From positions 1 through 37,459 of the forward strand of contig JAJQFX010000122.1 of the NCBI GenBank assembly GCA_021200895.1: a DNA stretch of 37,459 nt, written 5' to 3'. Every line of letters begins with the position of its first letter. Position 1 is the first letter of the stretch. Below, in pieces: positions 1 through 9,000 of the stretch. The notes beneath the pieces were generated by a model. The model was not told the DNA's origin and did no database searches. It worked only from the letters and a program-made list of their open reading frames with translations. The translations under genes and the position numbers were made by a program. This DNA is from Clostridiales bacterium. GTDB lineage: Bacteria > Bacillota > Clostridia > Oscillospirales > Oscillospiraceae.

Positions 1-330
1 GGTCTGAGGCATGGGGCCTTCTGCAGCATCTGCCAGCAGGATAACGCCGTTGACCATTTTCAGGATGCGCTCCACCTCGCCACCGAAGTCGGCGTGCCCC
101 GGCGTGTCCACGATGTTGATTTTCGTGTCCCCGTAGGTGACAGCGGTGTTCTTCGCCAGGATGGTAATGCCGCGTTCCCGCTCCAGGTCGCCGGAGTCCA
201 TGACCCGCTCCACGACCTCCTGGTTCTGCCGGTAAACGCCGCTCTGCTGGAGCATAGCGTCCACCAGAGTGGTCTTTCCGTGGTCAACGTGAGCAATAAT
301 CGCAACATTTCTCAGCTTTTCCTGTACCAT
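1..330 (-). CDS. typA: GTP-binding protein TypA/BipA, N-terminal part (gene runs off the left edge)
   Basis: Reverse-strand translation from ATG at 330: [111 protein letters not shown]1-G3 motifs of TypA/BipA translational GTPases. The ORF track does not list this frame. Confidence 0.93.
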   Translation of the reverse strand, partial: MVQEKLRNVAIIAHVDHGKTTLVDAMLQQSGVYRQNQEVVERVMDSGDLERERGITILAKNTAVTYGDTKINIVDTPGHADFGGEVERILKMVNGVILLADAAEGPMPQT

Positions 331-436
331 GTAGTTCTGCCTCTCTTTTATCGTTCATACATCAACATAAAATGGAACTTCCACCCGCGAAAAAAGTGGA
401 AGCAGCCTCCCGCGTTTCGGGTTTACAGCATTCTAT

Positions 437-464
437 ATTATATACCTCTCCCGCAAAATAGCAA
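437..464 (-). promoter_or_regulatory. sigma-A-type promoter for typA
   Basis: Minus strand TTGCTA (459-464), 16-bp spacer, TATAAT (437-442). Confidence 0.5.
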
Positions 465-516
465 CCCTATTTTTTCACAATTTTCCCCCAGCGTACAAGG
501 AATATTTGAAATTTTG

Positions 517-545
517 TTGTCAGCGGTAGAAGTCTATGTTATAAT
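517..545 (+). promoter_or_regulatory. sigma-A-type promoter for the leader/DivIVA transcript
   Basis: TTGTCA (517-522), 17-bp spacer, TATAAT (540-545). Confidence 0.65.
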
Positions 546-551
546 AATAAA

Positions 552-725
552 AGATTGTTTCCCGGAGGGGTTTCGGCCGCTTTCTGGCTGCTGTGCTGCA
601 AACTGAACTTGAAAATCAGGCAGTTTCTCCCTTTTTCGCGGGACAAGTCCGGCAGGAATATCCTATGATAGCCCAGAGCCGATGCTGCACCGGCTGCTGG
701 CCGCCTTTTGTGGGGAAGCAACGCA
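552..725 (+). ncRNA. candidate structured RNA (possibly 6S-like) or structured leader
   Basis: Predicted start site (~552) directly precedes a long-range stem UUGUUUCCC (555-563) / GGGAAGCAA (713-721), then CGGCC (574-578) / GGCCG (699-703), an open central region, GUGCUGC (593-599) / GCUGCAC (684-690) with one U-U mismatch, and CUGAACUUG (603-611) / CAAGUCCGG (644-652) with one mismatch. Manual pairing only. Confidence 0.35.
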
Positions 726-765
726 ACAAAGACCGATTTTTACTGATGCTGGAGGGCACTGAACG

Positions 766-1578
766 ATGGACGAAAACACTTTATTCCGCAGCGCGCTGCA
801 TGGATTTAACCGTGAGGACGTGATGGAGTACATCACAAAGACAACTCGGGAGCAGGAGCAGGCCCTCTCCGAGGTGGAGAACGCACTGGCCGAGGTGCGG
901 GACAATTTGGAGCAGGCCCTGGCGGAGCAGAGCCGCCTCCAGCAGCAGTTGGAGGATGCAGAGCGGGAGCGGGATGCGCTGCAGGAGGCAATGGCTCACA
1001 AGAGTGACGCCGAGCTGCTGCTGGAGGAGGCCAACGCGCAAATCGCCAGCCTGAAGGCTGACCTGGCCGGGGCCTCTGCAAATCAGGCCGCCGCAGAGGA
1101 GGCCCTGCGTGCGGAGATGGAGGACACCCTTCGGAAATACCAGGCGGACGCCGAGGGCTACAATACCCTGGTGGACAAGGCGGGCCGTATTCTGCTGAAT
1201 GCGGAGCGCGCTGCCGATACGACCATCTCCCAGGCGAATGCGGACGCTGATGCGATCCGCAGTGCGGCGCAGGCAGACGCTGACAGCCTCCAGGCAAGCA
1301 CAAAGGCCCACTGCGACGATATGCTGGCGGAAGCCCAGGCGCAGGTTTTGGCCGCTGAGGACAAGAAGGCCGCCGTGCAGCAGCAAATCGCCGCCGTGTT
1401 TGCCGACAGCAAGCTGCAATATGAATCCACACAGGCAACGGTGGGTGAGTCCATCTCCCACTCTCTGACGGAGGTAGAGCGGCTGCGCAGTATGCTGCTG
1501 AACCTGAACGATACCTTCAACGCCGCCTCTGTCGCCTTTGAGGACATTGCCGACGAACCGGCTTCCGTGGGGGAATGA
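766..1578 (+). CDS. DivIVA-domain-like coiled-coil cell division/polarity protein
   Basis: N-terminus MDENTLFRSALHGFNREDVMEYITKTTREQEQAL resembles DivIVA (F..A..GYN..DV..YI), followed by long Ala/Glu/Gln-rich coiled coil. Confidence 0.75.
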   Translation: MDENTLFRSALHGFNREDVMEYITKTTREQEQALSEVENALAEVRDNLEQALAEQSRLQQQLEDAERERDALQEAMAHKSDAELLLEEANAQIASLKADLAGASANQAAAEEALRAEMEDTLRKYQADAEGYNTLVDKAGRILLNAERAADTTISQANADADAIRSAAQADADSLQASTKAHCDDMLAEAQAQVLAAEDKKAAVQQQIAAVFADSKLQYESTQATVGESISHSLTEVERLRSMLLNLNDTFNAASVAFEDIADEPASVGE

Positions 1579-2135
1579 TGATGTCCGCTACTTATCATAT
1601 CCAAACGAAAGCGCTGCGGGACTGGCAGCCGACCCTCCGCGCTGGAGACAGAGTCCTCCTGTCCGGTACCATTTACACGGCGCGGGACGCTGCCCACAAG
1701 CGCCTCTTCGCCCTGCTGGACGAAGGCAAGCCCTTGCCCCTGCCCTTGCGGGACGCTGTGATTTACTACGCCGGGCCTACCCCCGCTCAGCAGGGTATGG
1801 CCGTCGGGGCCTGCGGCCCCACCACTGCCAGCCGTATGAATGGGTTTGCCCCCAGGCTGCTGGATTTGGGGCTGGGTGCCATCATCGCCAAGGGCCAGAT
1901 GAGCGACGAGGTGGAGGCCGCCTTACAACGGAACCACGCCTGCTTCTTTGCCGCCATGGGCGGCGCTGGCGCGCTGATTGCCCGGTGCATCAAAAAGGCT
2001 GACGTCATCGCCTTTGACGACTTAGGCTGTGAATCCATCAAGCGGATGGAAATCGAGGAACTGCCCCTGACCGTTGCCATCGACTGCCACGGCGGCAACC
2101 TGTACAAGACCGGCCGCGCTGCCTATCAGCGCTGA
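1575..2135 (+). CDS. Fe-S hydro-lyase beta subunit (fumarate hydratase / L(+)-tartrate dehydratase beta family)
   Basis: GDRVLLSGTIYTARDAAHKR, IYYAGPTPA, GACGPTTASRM, GQMSDEV, AAMGGAGALIARCIKKADVIAFDDLGCESIKRMEIEELPLTVAID are typical of class I fumarase C-terminal (TtdB) domains. Start overlaps the divIVA stop; ATGs at 1575, 1578 and 1581. Confidence 0.88.
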   Translation: MMMSATYHIQTKALRDWQPTLRAGDRVLLSGTIYTARDAAHKRLFALLDEGKPLPLPLRDAVIYYAGPTPAQQGMAVGACGPTTASRMNGFAPRLLDLGLGAIIAKGQMSDEVEAALQRNHACFFAAMGGAGALIARCIKKADVIAFDDLGCESIKRMEIEELPLTVAIDCHGGNLYKTGRAAYQR

Positions 2136-2151
2136 CCTCACAGGAACATAA

Positions 2152-2192
2152 CAGAAGCCGCGAACAACCTCTGTTCGCGGCTTCTGCCTTTT
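2152..2192 (+). terminator. intrinsic terminator
   Basis: Perfect 15-bp hairpin CAGAAGCCGCGAACA (2152-2166) - ACCTC - TGTTCGCGGCTTCTG (2172-2186) then CCTTTTG. Confidence 0.75.
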
Positions 2193-2205
2193 GAAAAAGC
2201 CTAGC

Positions 2206-2796
2206 TTACAGGCTGCCCTTCGTGGACAGCACATCCTGAATCCTGGGGTCGAACTGAGTGGCGGCGTCCAGCGCCTTGGCGAAGGCCTTGAACATGGCCT
2301 CCATGATGTGATGGTCGTTTTCGCCATAAAAAACCTTGATATGCAGATTCATCCCCGCCGCATAGCTGACGGCGTAGAAGAACTCCTTCGCCATCTGGGT
2401 ATCCATCCCGCCGATGCTCTGATTGGTAAAGGCTGCGTCATACACCAGATAGGGCCGCCCGCTCAAATCTAGCGCGCACAGCACCAGCGCCTCATCCATG
2501 GGCAGAATACAGCTGCCATAGCGTTTGATGCCCTTTTTGTCGCCCACAGCCTCCCGGATGGCGGTGCCCAGGACGATGCCGGTATCTTCAATGGAGTGGT
2601 GGCAGTCCACGGCGATGTCGCCGTCACAGGTCACGTCCAAGTCAAACAGGCCGTGGCGGGCAAAGCCGTCCAGCATATGGTCGAAAAAGCCTATCTTAGT
2701 ATCGATGCTGCTGTGCCCCATCCCGTCCAGGTTCAGGGTCAGGCGGATTTTTGTCTCCTTCGTATTGCGTTCCACCGTTCCAATGCGTTCCGGCAT
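2206..2796 (-). CDS. hisB: Imidazoleglycerol-phosphate dehydratase
   Basis: MPERIGTVERNTKETKIRLTLNLDGMGHSSIDTKIGFFDHMLDGFARHGLFDLDVTCDGDIAVDCHHSIEDTGIVLG: HisB metal-binding FFDHML and DCHHSIED motifs. Confidence 0.96.
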   Translation of the reverse strand: MPERIGTVERNTKETKIRLTLNLDGMGHSSIDTKIGFFDHMLDGFARHGLFDLDVTCDGDIAVDCHHSIEDTGIVLGTAIREAVGDKKGIKRYGSCILPMDEALVLCALDLSGRPYLVYDAAFTNQSIGGMDTQMAKEFFYAVSYAAGMNLHIKVFYGENDHHIMEAMFKAFAKALDAATQFDPRIQDVLSTKGSL

Positions 2797-3840
2797 GACT
2801 GTTTCCTCCTCGCAGGTCACCTTGCCCAGTCGTTGCTTTCATTATAAAGGGAAACCCTGGCTTTGTCAAAGGGAACGTGACAGCCTGCTCCTGCACGATT
2901 GCGTAGGGAGGCCGCGCCCAGCGAAACAGCTCCCACAGCAGGCAGACCAGCGCCACAGAGAACAACGTCAACGCTGCTATCCCGGCCTCCGGCCAAAGCA
3001 CCTTGAGCAGCGGCAGAAAACAAACGTGCAGCAGATAGGTGGGCAGCGTATCCCCACCAAATTTTGTAAAGGGGAACCGCCTTGCAGGTATCAATGCCAA
3101 CACCAGCGCCCCCAGGCTGACCGCAGCGGCGAAGCACAGCAGCCGCAGCAGCATACCCTCCGCCGCCCCCATGTGATAGTGCCGATACCCCTCCGCCTGG
3201 TAGAGGAAAGCATAGGGTGCCTCCCGGAGGACGATGCAGGTCGGCAGAACCCCCAACAGGGAAGCAGCTGCCAAGCCCTGCCTTGTCCTTCGGTCTGGCC
3301 CATCCTGTAACCTCACCGGGCACAGCATCCCCAGCAGCACATAGGGGAAGAACACCACCGTCCGGGACAGGGACAGCACCCGCCCCATTGGCAGCAGTCC
3401 GCACCCAAGGGCCGCTGCAATGCTTGTGACAAGCAGAATTGCTTCCCAGCGTTTTGTTTTCTTTTCCAGAACAACTGAGCAACCTCCGCAGAGGAGCGAC
3501 CACCAGCACAGGCTCAGCAGATACCACAGGTGCCAGTACGGAACAGTCAGTGTTTCCCCCTGCCTGCCAGGGTAAGTGCGCCCTGTATCAGAAGGTAGAG
3601 CAGCAACGCCGTCCTTGCCTGCCGGAAGCAGGTTTTTACCGTTTTCAGGTGCAGGCCGGACACGAAAGCGAACAGCGGCATATGAAAGAGGTAAATCAAC
3701 CTGTAAAGCAGATTCCCCTTCATGCCAACCTGCTCCATGCTGTGCCCCAGCACTACCAGCACCAGCAGGAACAGCTTCACGTTGCAGAGATAGGCCGCCC
3801 GCTTTTTAATCACCGGCCGCGTCAGTTTTTCCCGCTCCAT
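2696..3840 (-). pseudogene. acyltransferase family 3 (OafA/WecH-type membrane acyltransferase) with frameshift near 3556-3560; exact 3' end uncertain (2696-2817)
   Basis: 5' frame: MEREKLTRPVIKKRAAYLCNVKLFLLVLVVLGHSMEQVGMKGNLLYRLIYLFHMPLFAFVSGL...LTLAGRGKH*. 3' frame continues TLTVPYWHLWYLLSLCWWSLLCGG...MGRVLSLSRTVVFFPYVLLGMLC...FGGDTLPTYLLHVCFLPLLKVLWPEAG. The frame changes at a G5 run (minus strand). Confidence 0.75.
2841..2869 (-). promoter_or_regulatory. consensus sigma-A promoter for hisB
   Basis: Minus strand TTGACA (2864-2869), 17-bp spacer, TATAAT (2841-2846). Embedded in the 3' end of the acyltransferase gene. Confidence 0.75.
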
Positions 3841-5086
3841 AGTACAGTGCCTCCGAACATACCTCAAGATAGAGCGCCGCTGAAAACGTCTCCAGGAACA
3901 AATCTACCTTGCCGCCCTGGGTACGCACAGAGCCGCCCCCGAAGGTCAGCCCATCGTCGGCCAGCAGCGTGATTCCCCCGTCGCTGGCGGAGTCCCCCGT
4001 GAACCATAGGTCAAATTCCAGCTGCCACCAACTGCCGTCCTCACTCGAACCGGCGTAGGCGTTGGAGAAGCGGAACCGGGAGATGCCGCCGTTTTCCTCC
4101 GTCCGCTGCTCCATGCTGGCGGCGAACTGCTCCCTGGACGCCGCGCGCCAGGCATCATAGCCCATATCCAGGTACGGTTCCGCCTGGGCTTCAAACGCCG
4201 CCTGCTCGTCCTCCAGACGTTCTTTCATGGCCTCCCAAATCAGCTCCGGCACGCAGTCATAGTCATAGATGAGGTAATCGTCAGCGTCCAATTCGCCCGA
4301 CATGACGATGAGACTGTCCGCATAGCCCATATAGTAGGCGTTGCCCTGGCTGTCCTCCACTAATATGCTGCCGGAATAGGAAGCCTCCTCGTCCCAAACT
4401 TCTGCATCCTCCAAAGTGTTCAAGCGGCCCTGCTCCTCCAGCGTCTCATAGGCCGCCGCGGGAATCAGGAACGGCGAGACTCCCGTCTGGCTGTTCTGGT
4501 AGACCATCTCCCAGAACGCCAGCGCTTCCTCTCCTTCCAGAGCGGCGGTGTCTCCGACAAAATAGTCCTCCACAAGCTCCGACGCCAGCATCCATACTTC
4601 GCCGTCAATGGTGACGGGCTGATAGGTCTCCAGCTCGTCCAGCCGAGTGCTGTCATACACCGTCAAATTCTCCCAAATCCCCTCGGTATCCAGCAGGTCA
4701 TAGGCTGCCTCATAATCGCCGTCCTGCAAGAGGGAAAGAAAATGGTAGCACTTCGCAACAGGCACCAGGTTGGTGAAGCAAAGGCCGTCCCCCTGCACCT
4801 GGGCCACCGTCATAAAAATCAGCGGGACGGCCACCAGCACCGCCACCAGGGAGAGCGCCCAGCGCCGACGTACCCGCCGCATCCCTAGCTTGAAACGGGT
4901 GGATGCTTCTCCTTCCGGCGGGACAGGGGCAGGCTCGGCGCTCTCCGCCCTCATGCGCTGATAGCACGCCCGACAGCCTTCGCACTCCTGCAAGTGCTGC
5001 TCCAGCGCCGTCCGGCTCTCCTCAGAGCAAAGGTCATCCACATACAGCGGCAACAAATCCCGCGCAATGCCACATTCCAGTTTCAT
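3806..5086 (-). CDS. anti-sigma factor with zf-HC2 domain, one TM helix and a large extracytoplasmic domain
   Basis: MKLECGIARDLLPLYVDDLCSEESRTALEQHLQECEGCRACY (H-x3-C-x2-C zinc anti-sigma motif), TM segment WALSLVAVLVAVPLIFMTVA; ATG overlaps the sigma gene stop. Confidence 0.82.
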   Translation of the reverse strand: MKLECGIARDLLPLYVDDLCSEESRTALEQHLQECEGCRACYQRMRAESAEPAPVPPEGEASTRFKLGMRRVRRRWALSLVAVLVAVPLIFMTVAQVQGDGLCFTNLVPVAKCYHFLSLLQDGDYEAAYDLLDTEGIWENLTVYDSTRLDELETYQPVTIDGEVWMLASELVEDYFVGDTAALEGEEALAFWEMVYQNSQTGVSPFLIPAAAYETLEEQGRLNTLEDAEVWDEEASYSGSILVEDSQGNAYYMGYADSLIVMSGELDADDYLIYDYDCVPELIWEAMKERLEDEQAAFEAQAEPYLDMGYDAWRAASREQFAASMEQRTEENGGISRFRFSNAYAGSSEDGSWWQLEFDLWFTGDSASDGGITLLADDGLTFGGGSVRTQGGKVDLFLETFSAALYLEVCSEALYYGAGKTDAAGD

Positions 5087-5589
5087 AATCCGTCCTCCTG
5101 TTCCAATGCGTCCAACAGTTTTTCCTTGGCGCGGTAATAGGTCACCCGCGCCCAACTCTCCGTTTTGCCGTAGAGCTGGCTGATTTCGTGGAAGCTCAGC
5201 GCCCCATACACCCGCAGGGTAAATACGTCCCGGTAGGGCGGCGGCAAATGGGCCAGATGCCAGCGCAGCCGCTCCGCCTGCTCCCGCTCCGCGAGGGCGT
5301 CCGCCGGGTCTCCGCCGGAAGGGGAGAGGTCCTCCGGAATGTCCTGTACGCTGACCTCCCGCTTTTTCCGGCGGCGCTCCTTGAAGTAGGCGTTCTTCCC
5401 AATTTGGCACAGCCAGGCAAAGACGCTGCACCGCCCCTCGAACCGGTCAATGTGGAGGAACGCCTGATAGAAGGTCTCCTGGGTCAGCTCCTCCGCCATA
5501 TGACTGTCCCGGCTCAGCGCCAGCAGGAAGCGATAGAGGGGCTGCTCGTATTCCTCATAAAATTTGGAAAAGCCTGCCACCTCGTTCAC
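5083..5589 (-). CDS. ECF RNA polymerase sigma factor
   Basis: FYEEYEQPLYRFLLALSRDSHMAEELTQETFYQAFLHIDRFEGRCSVFAWLCQIGKNAYFKERRRKK (sigma region 2) and AHLPPPYRDVFTLRVYGALSFHEISQLYGKTESWARVTYYRAKEKLL (sigma region 4). Confidence 0.93.
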   Translation of the reverse strand: MNEVAGFSKFYEEYEQPLYRFLLALSRDSHMAEELTQETFYQAFLHIDRFEGRCSVFAWLCQIGKNAYFKERRRKKREVSVQDIPEDLSPSGGDPADALAEREQAERLRWHLAHLPPPYRDVFTLRVYGALSFHEISQLYGKTESWARVTYYRAKEKLLDALEQEDGL

Positions 5590-5642
5590 CTTCCTTATTT
5601 CGCTGCGCCTGTGGGATAGCCTAGCTTCGCTTCTCTGTCAAT

Positions 5643-5670
5643 AAGAGCCGCCAGCGGCGGAATTGTTACA
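5643..5670 (-). promoter_or_regulatory. candidate ECF-type (autoregulatory) promoter upstream of the ECF sigma gene
   Basis: Minus strand TGTAAC (5665-5670), 16-bp spacer, GCTCTT (5643-5648); the TGTAAC -35 is typical of ECF promoters. Confidence 0.35.
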
Positions 5671-5681
5671 AAAAATTTAGG

Positions 5682-5838
5682 GGAACCTCTGAATAAATGG
5701 ACGAGAGCGGATTGCGAGGAAATTTGCGTCAGAAAAAGGCGCAAAAGCGCAGGAATCCTGACGGATTTCAAGATTTTGCAACGCATTTATGGCGGAAATT
5801 TACCGCAAGGCGCCGAAGTGCATTTATTCAGAGGTTCC
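5682..5838. mobile_element. MITE-like non-autonomous element, 157 bp
   Basis: Perfect 18-bp terminal inverted repeats GGAACCTCTGAATAAATG (5682-5699) / CATTTATTCAGAGGTTCC (5821-5838), flanked by 5-bp direct repeats TTAGG (5677-5681 and 5839-5843); no plausible coding content. Confidence 0.8.
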
Positions 5839-5991
5839 TTAGGCAAGGGCACAGTTCCCACTTGCTGCGTTTTGCTTTCCTAAAACTGCTTATCCTCAAC
5901 CTGTGGATTTTCCCTCAACCGGGAGACGGCGGCCTTTTCCTCAGCCTGTGGATTCCACTTCTTCGTCCATATAGAAGCACTTTGCGCTGCG

Positions 5992-6020
5992 TTGACAAAA
6001 TCATTGGGTGTGGATATAAT
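5992..6020 (+). promoter_or_regulatory. consensus sigma-A promoter for addBA
   Basis: TTGACA (5992-5997), 17-bp spacer, TATAAT (6015-6020), ~40 bp upstream of addB. Confidence 0.8.
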
Positions 6021-6058
6021 TAATTCATAAATTCCGCAGTCAGAAGGTGCGCGCCATT

Positions 6059-9000
6059 ATGCTAAAATTGCTATTAGGCCGGGCAAAAACCGGAAAATCT
6101 ACCGCACTACTCCGCGCCATTACGGAAAATGGCCCCCAGCGCAGGCAAATTCTCATTGTACCGGAGCAGTACTCCCACGAGACGGAGCGGCGGCTGTGCC
6201 GCTTCGGTGGGAACCAGACTGCCACATACTGTGAAGTATTATCCTTTACACGGCTTCACAACCGGGTGCTGACTGTCACCGGCGGGTTGGCGGAGCCTGT
6301 GCTGGACGGCGGCGGGCGGCTCCTCCTGATGCACGAGGCGGTGCAGCAGTCCGTTGGGAGCCTGAAGGTCTATCAGAACTATTCCAAGCGGGCTGCCTTT
6401 CTGGAAAATCTGCTGGCAACTTCCGACGAGCTGAAAAGCTACTGCGTCCTCCCGAACCAGCTTTTCGAGGCAGGCATGAACCAGGGCGGCGAATCCGGTG
6501 GGCGGCTCCACGATTTGGGGCTGATTCTGACCGCCTATGATAAGCTGGTGGCGGAGCGTGCCACAGACCCCAGGGACAGGCTGACCCGTCTGGCGGAAAA
6601 GCTGACAGAAAGCGGCTATGCCAGGGGCAAGGACTTTTACATCGACTGCTTCACCGACTTCACGCCTCAGGAGAAGGCGGTGCTCTCCGCCCTGATGCGG
6701 GACGGCCACAGCATCACGATAGCCCTGACCTGTGACACGCTGGACAGGGAGGGGGCGTCCATCTTCGCCCCGGCCCGGCGGACGGCGCTGGAGCTGATTT
6801 CCCTGGCGCGGGAGCAGCACGTTGGCGTCTCCTACGATACCCTACAGGGCCGCGCAGACCAGGCCCCGGCGGAGTTGGCCTATCTGGAGCGGCATCTGTT
6901 TGACGCGGAATTACCGCCCTATGACGGAAGCTGTCAGGCGGTTCAGCTTTACAATCTAGAGCGGACGTATGACGAGGTGGAACAGGCGGCCGGAGCCATC
7001 CTGGCGCTGGTGCGGGAGCAGGGCTACCGCTATCGGGATATTGCGGTGACGGCCCGGACGCTGGAGGGCTATGACGAACTGATTGAAACCGTCTTTGCAC
7101 GGTACAACATCCCGGTCTTTCTTGGAAAACAGGTCAACATTCTGGAGAAGCCCATCCTGACCCTGCTGACCTCCGCCCTGGACGCCATCGACGGCTACGA
7201 GTATGACGATGTATTCCGCTACCTGAAAACTGGCCTGACTGGCGCGACGCCGGAGCAGGTAGACGCGCTGGAGAATTACGTCCTCCAATGGGACATCCGG
7301 GGCGGCAAATGGTATCAGTCCAAGGATTGGGATTGGAACCCGGCAGGCTACGCCCAGCCCTGGACGGAGGAAAACCGGGCGCTGGTGGCCGGGCTGGATG
7401 CCCTCCGGCGGGAAATCGTTGCGCCGCTGGAAACGCTGCGGAAAACAAAGGATGCCTCTGGGGCCTCACTATCTCGGTCTCTGTACCGCTTCCTGGAAGA
7501 AATCGCTCTGCCCCAGCGGCTGGAGGAACGGGCCGCGCTGCTGACCCAGCGGGGAGAACTGCGGCAGGCAGAGGAATACCGCCAGCTGTGGGACATCCTG
7601 GTGGGCGCGTTGGAGCAGTGCGCCGCACTGATGAGTGAGCAGCCCATACGCCTGAAACAGTTCGCGGAATTGTTCCAGCTGGTACTGAGCCAGTACAGTG
7701 TGGCTACCATTCCGGTGGCTCTTGACCGCGTCTCCGTAGGGGACATTCTGCGCACCGCCCATAAGGAGGCCAAGGTGGTCTTTCTTCTGGGGGCGGATGA
7801 CACCCACTTCCCGCTGTTGGGGCAAACCGCCGGTCTGCTGACCCAGGAGGATAGGGAACTGCTGGCCGCCTGCGGCTGCACTCTGACTCCCTCCCCGGAG
7901 CAGCGGATGGACCGGGAACTGTCCCTGGCCTACGATGCGGTGTGCCTCCCCACAGAAAAGCTGATTATCAGCTGGTGCGGCGGTGGGGGGGAGGCGGTGC
8001 GCTGCGCTGGCTTCATGGAGGATTTGCAGCGCCTGTTCCCCGACCTGAAGGTGCGCCACCAGGAGAGCGGGCTGAAATGCACCGCACCCCTTCCCGCCCT
8101 GGACTATGCGGCAGGGCACAAGAGCGGGGCCATGCTGGACGCTATGGCCTCCGTTCCTGACTGGGGTGAACGGGTAGCCCATCTGCGCTCGGCCATGTCC
8201 GCCAGCCGGGGCAGCCTGTCCCGCCAGGCGGTGAATCGGCTCTACGGGGAGGCGGTGCGCATCTCCGCCTCTAAAATCGACAATATCCGCTCCTGCCACT
8301 TCGGCTACTTCATGGAATACGGCCTCAAGGCGAAAGCCCGGAAGCCCGCCAGCTTCGACGCCCCTCAGTTAGGCACCTTCATCCATTATGTGCTGGAATA
8401 CCTGCTGAAACAGGCGAAACCCCTGGGCGGCGTCAAGGCGCTGGAGGAGCCGCAAATCAAAGAACTGACAGCCGCCGCTGTACAGCAGTACATCGCCCAG
8501 GAGCTGGGCGGGCTGGAGGAGCAGGAACCCCGGTTCCAGTACCTGTTCCAGCGGCTACTGGAGAGCATCGACCTGATCGTATCCAACCTGACGGACGAGC
8601 TGAAACGGTCCGAGTTCCAGCCCATTGCCTTTGAACTGGGCTTCGGGGAGGGCAAGGATCTGCCCCCCGTGCGGCTGAACGTGGACGGCATGACCCTGGT
8701 CATCTCCGGCTTTGTGGACCGGGTGGACGGCTGGGTGAAGGACGGCAAGCTCTACCTCCGTGTGGTGGACTATAAGAGCGGACGCAAGGTATTTGACTTG
8801 ACAGAGGTTTGGCACGGGCTGCAAATGCAAATGCTGCTTTATCTGTTCACCCTCCAGGAGGAGGGGCAGGACTTCTTTGGGAATGCGGAAATCATCCCCG
8901 CCGGTATCCTGTATGCCCAGGTACATGAGGTGCTGATTTCCGGCTCCCATCACATGACGGAGGAAGACATTCAGCGGGAAACGGACAAGGCCCTCCGCCG

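Noticed and set aside
378-402. CTTCCAC...GTGGAAG hairpin upstream of typA considered as a riboswitch
   Set aside because: A single 7-bp stem without conserved aptamer sequence; only a generic 5'-UTR hairpin can be supported.
94-606. 170-aa plus-strand ORF over typA and its upstream region
   Set aside because: Antisense to typA and crosses divergent promoters.
5890-5955. Repeated CCTGTGGATT motifs, DnaA-box-like
   Set aside because: Only two copies with mismatches to TTATCCACA and no other origin features; not supportable as a replication site.
5697-6023. 108-aa plus-strand ORF between the sigma gene and addB
   Set aside because: Starts in the MITE terminal repeat and runs through the element and addB promoter; no homology apparent.
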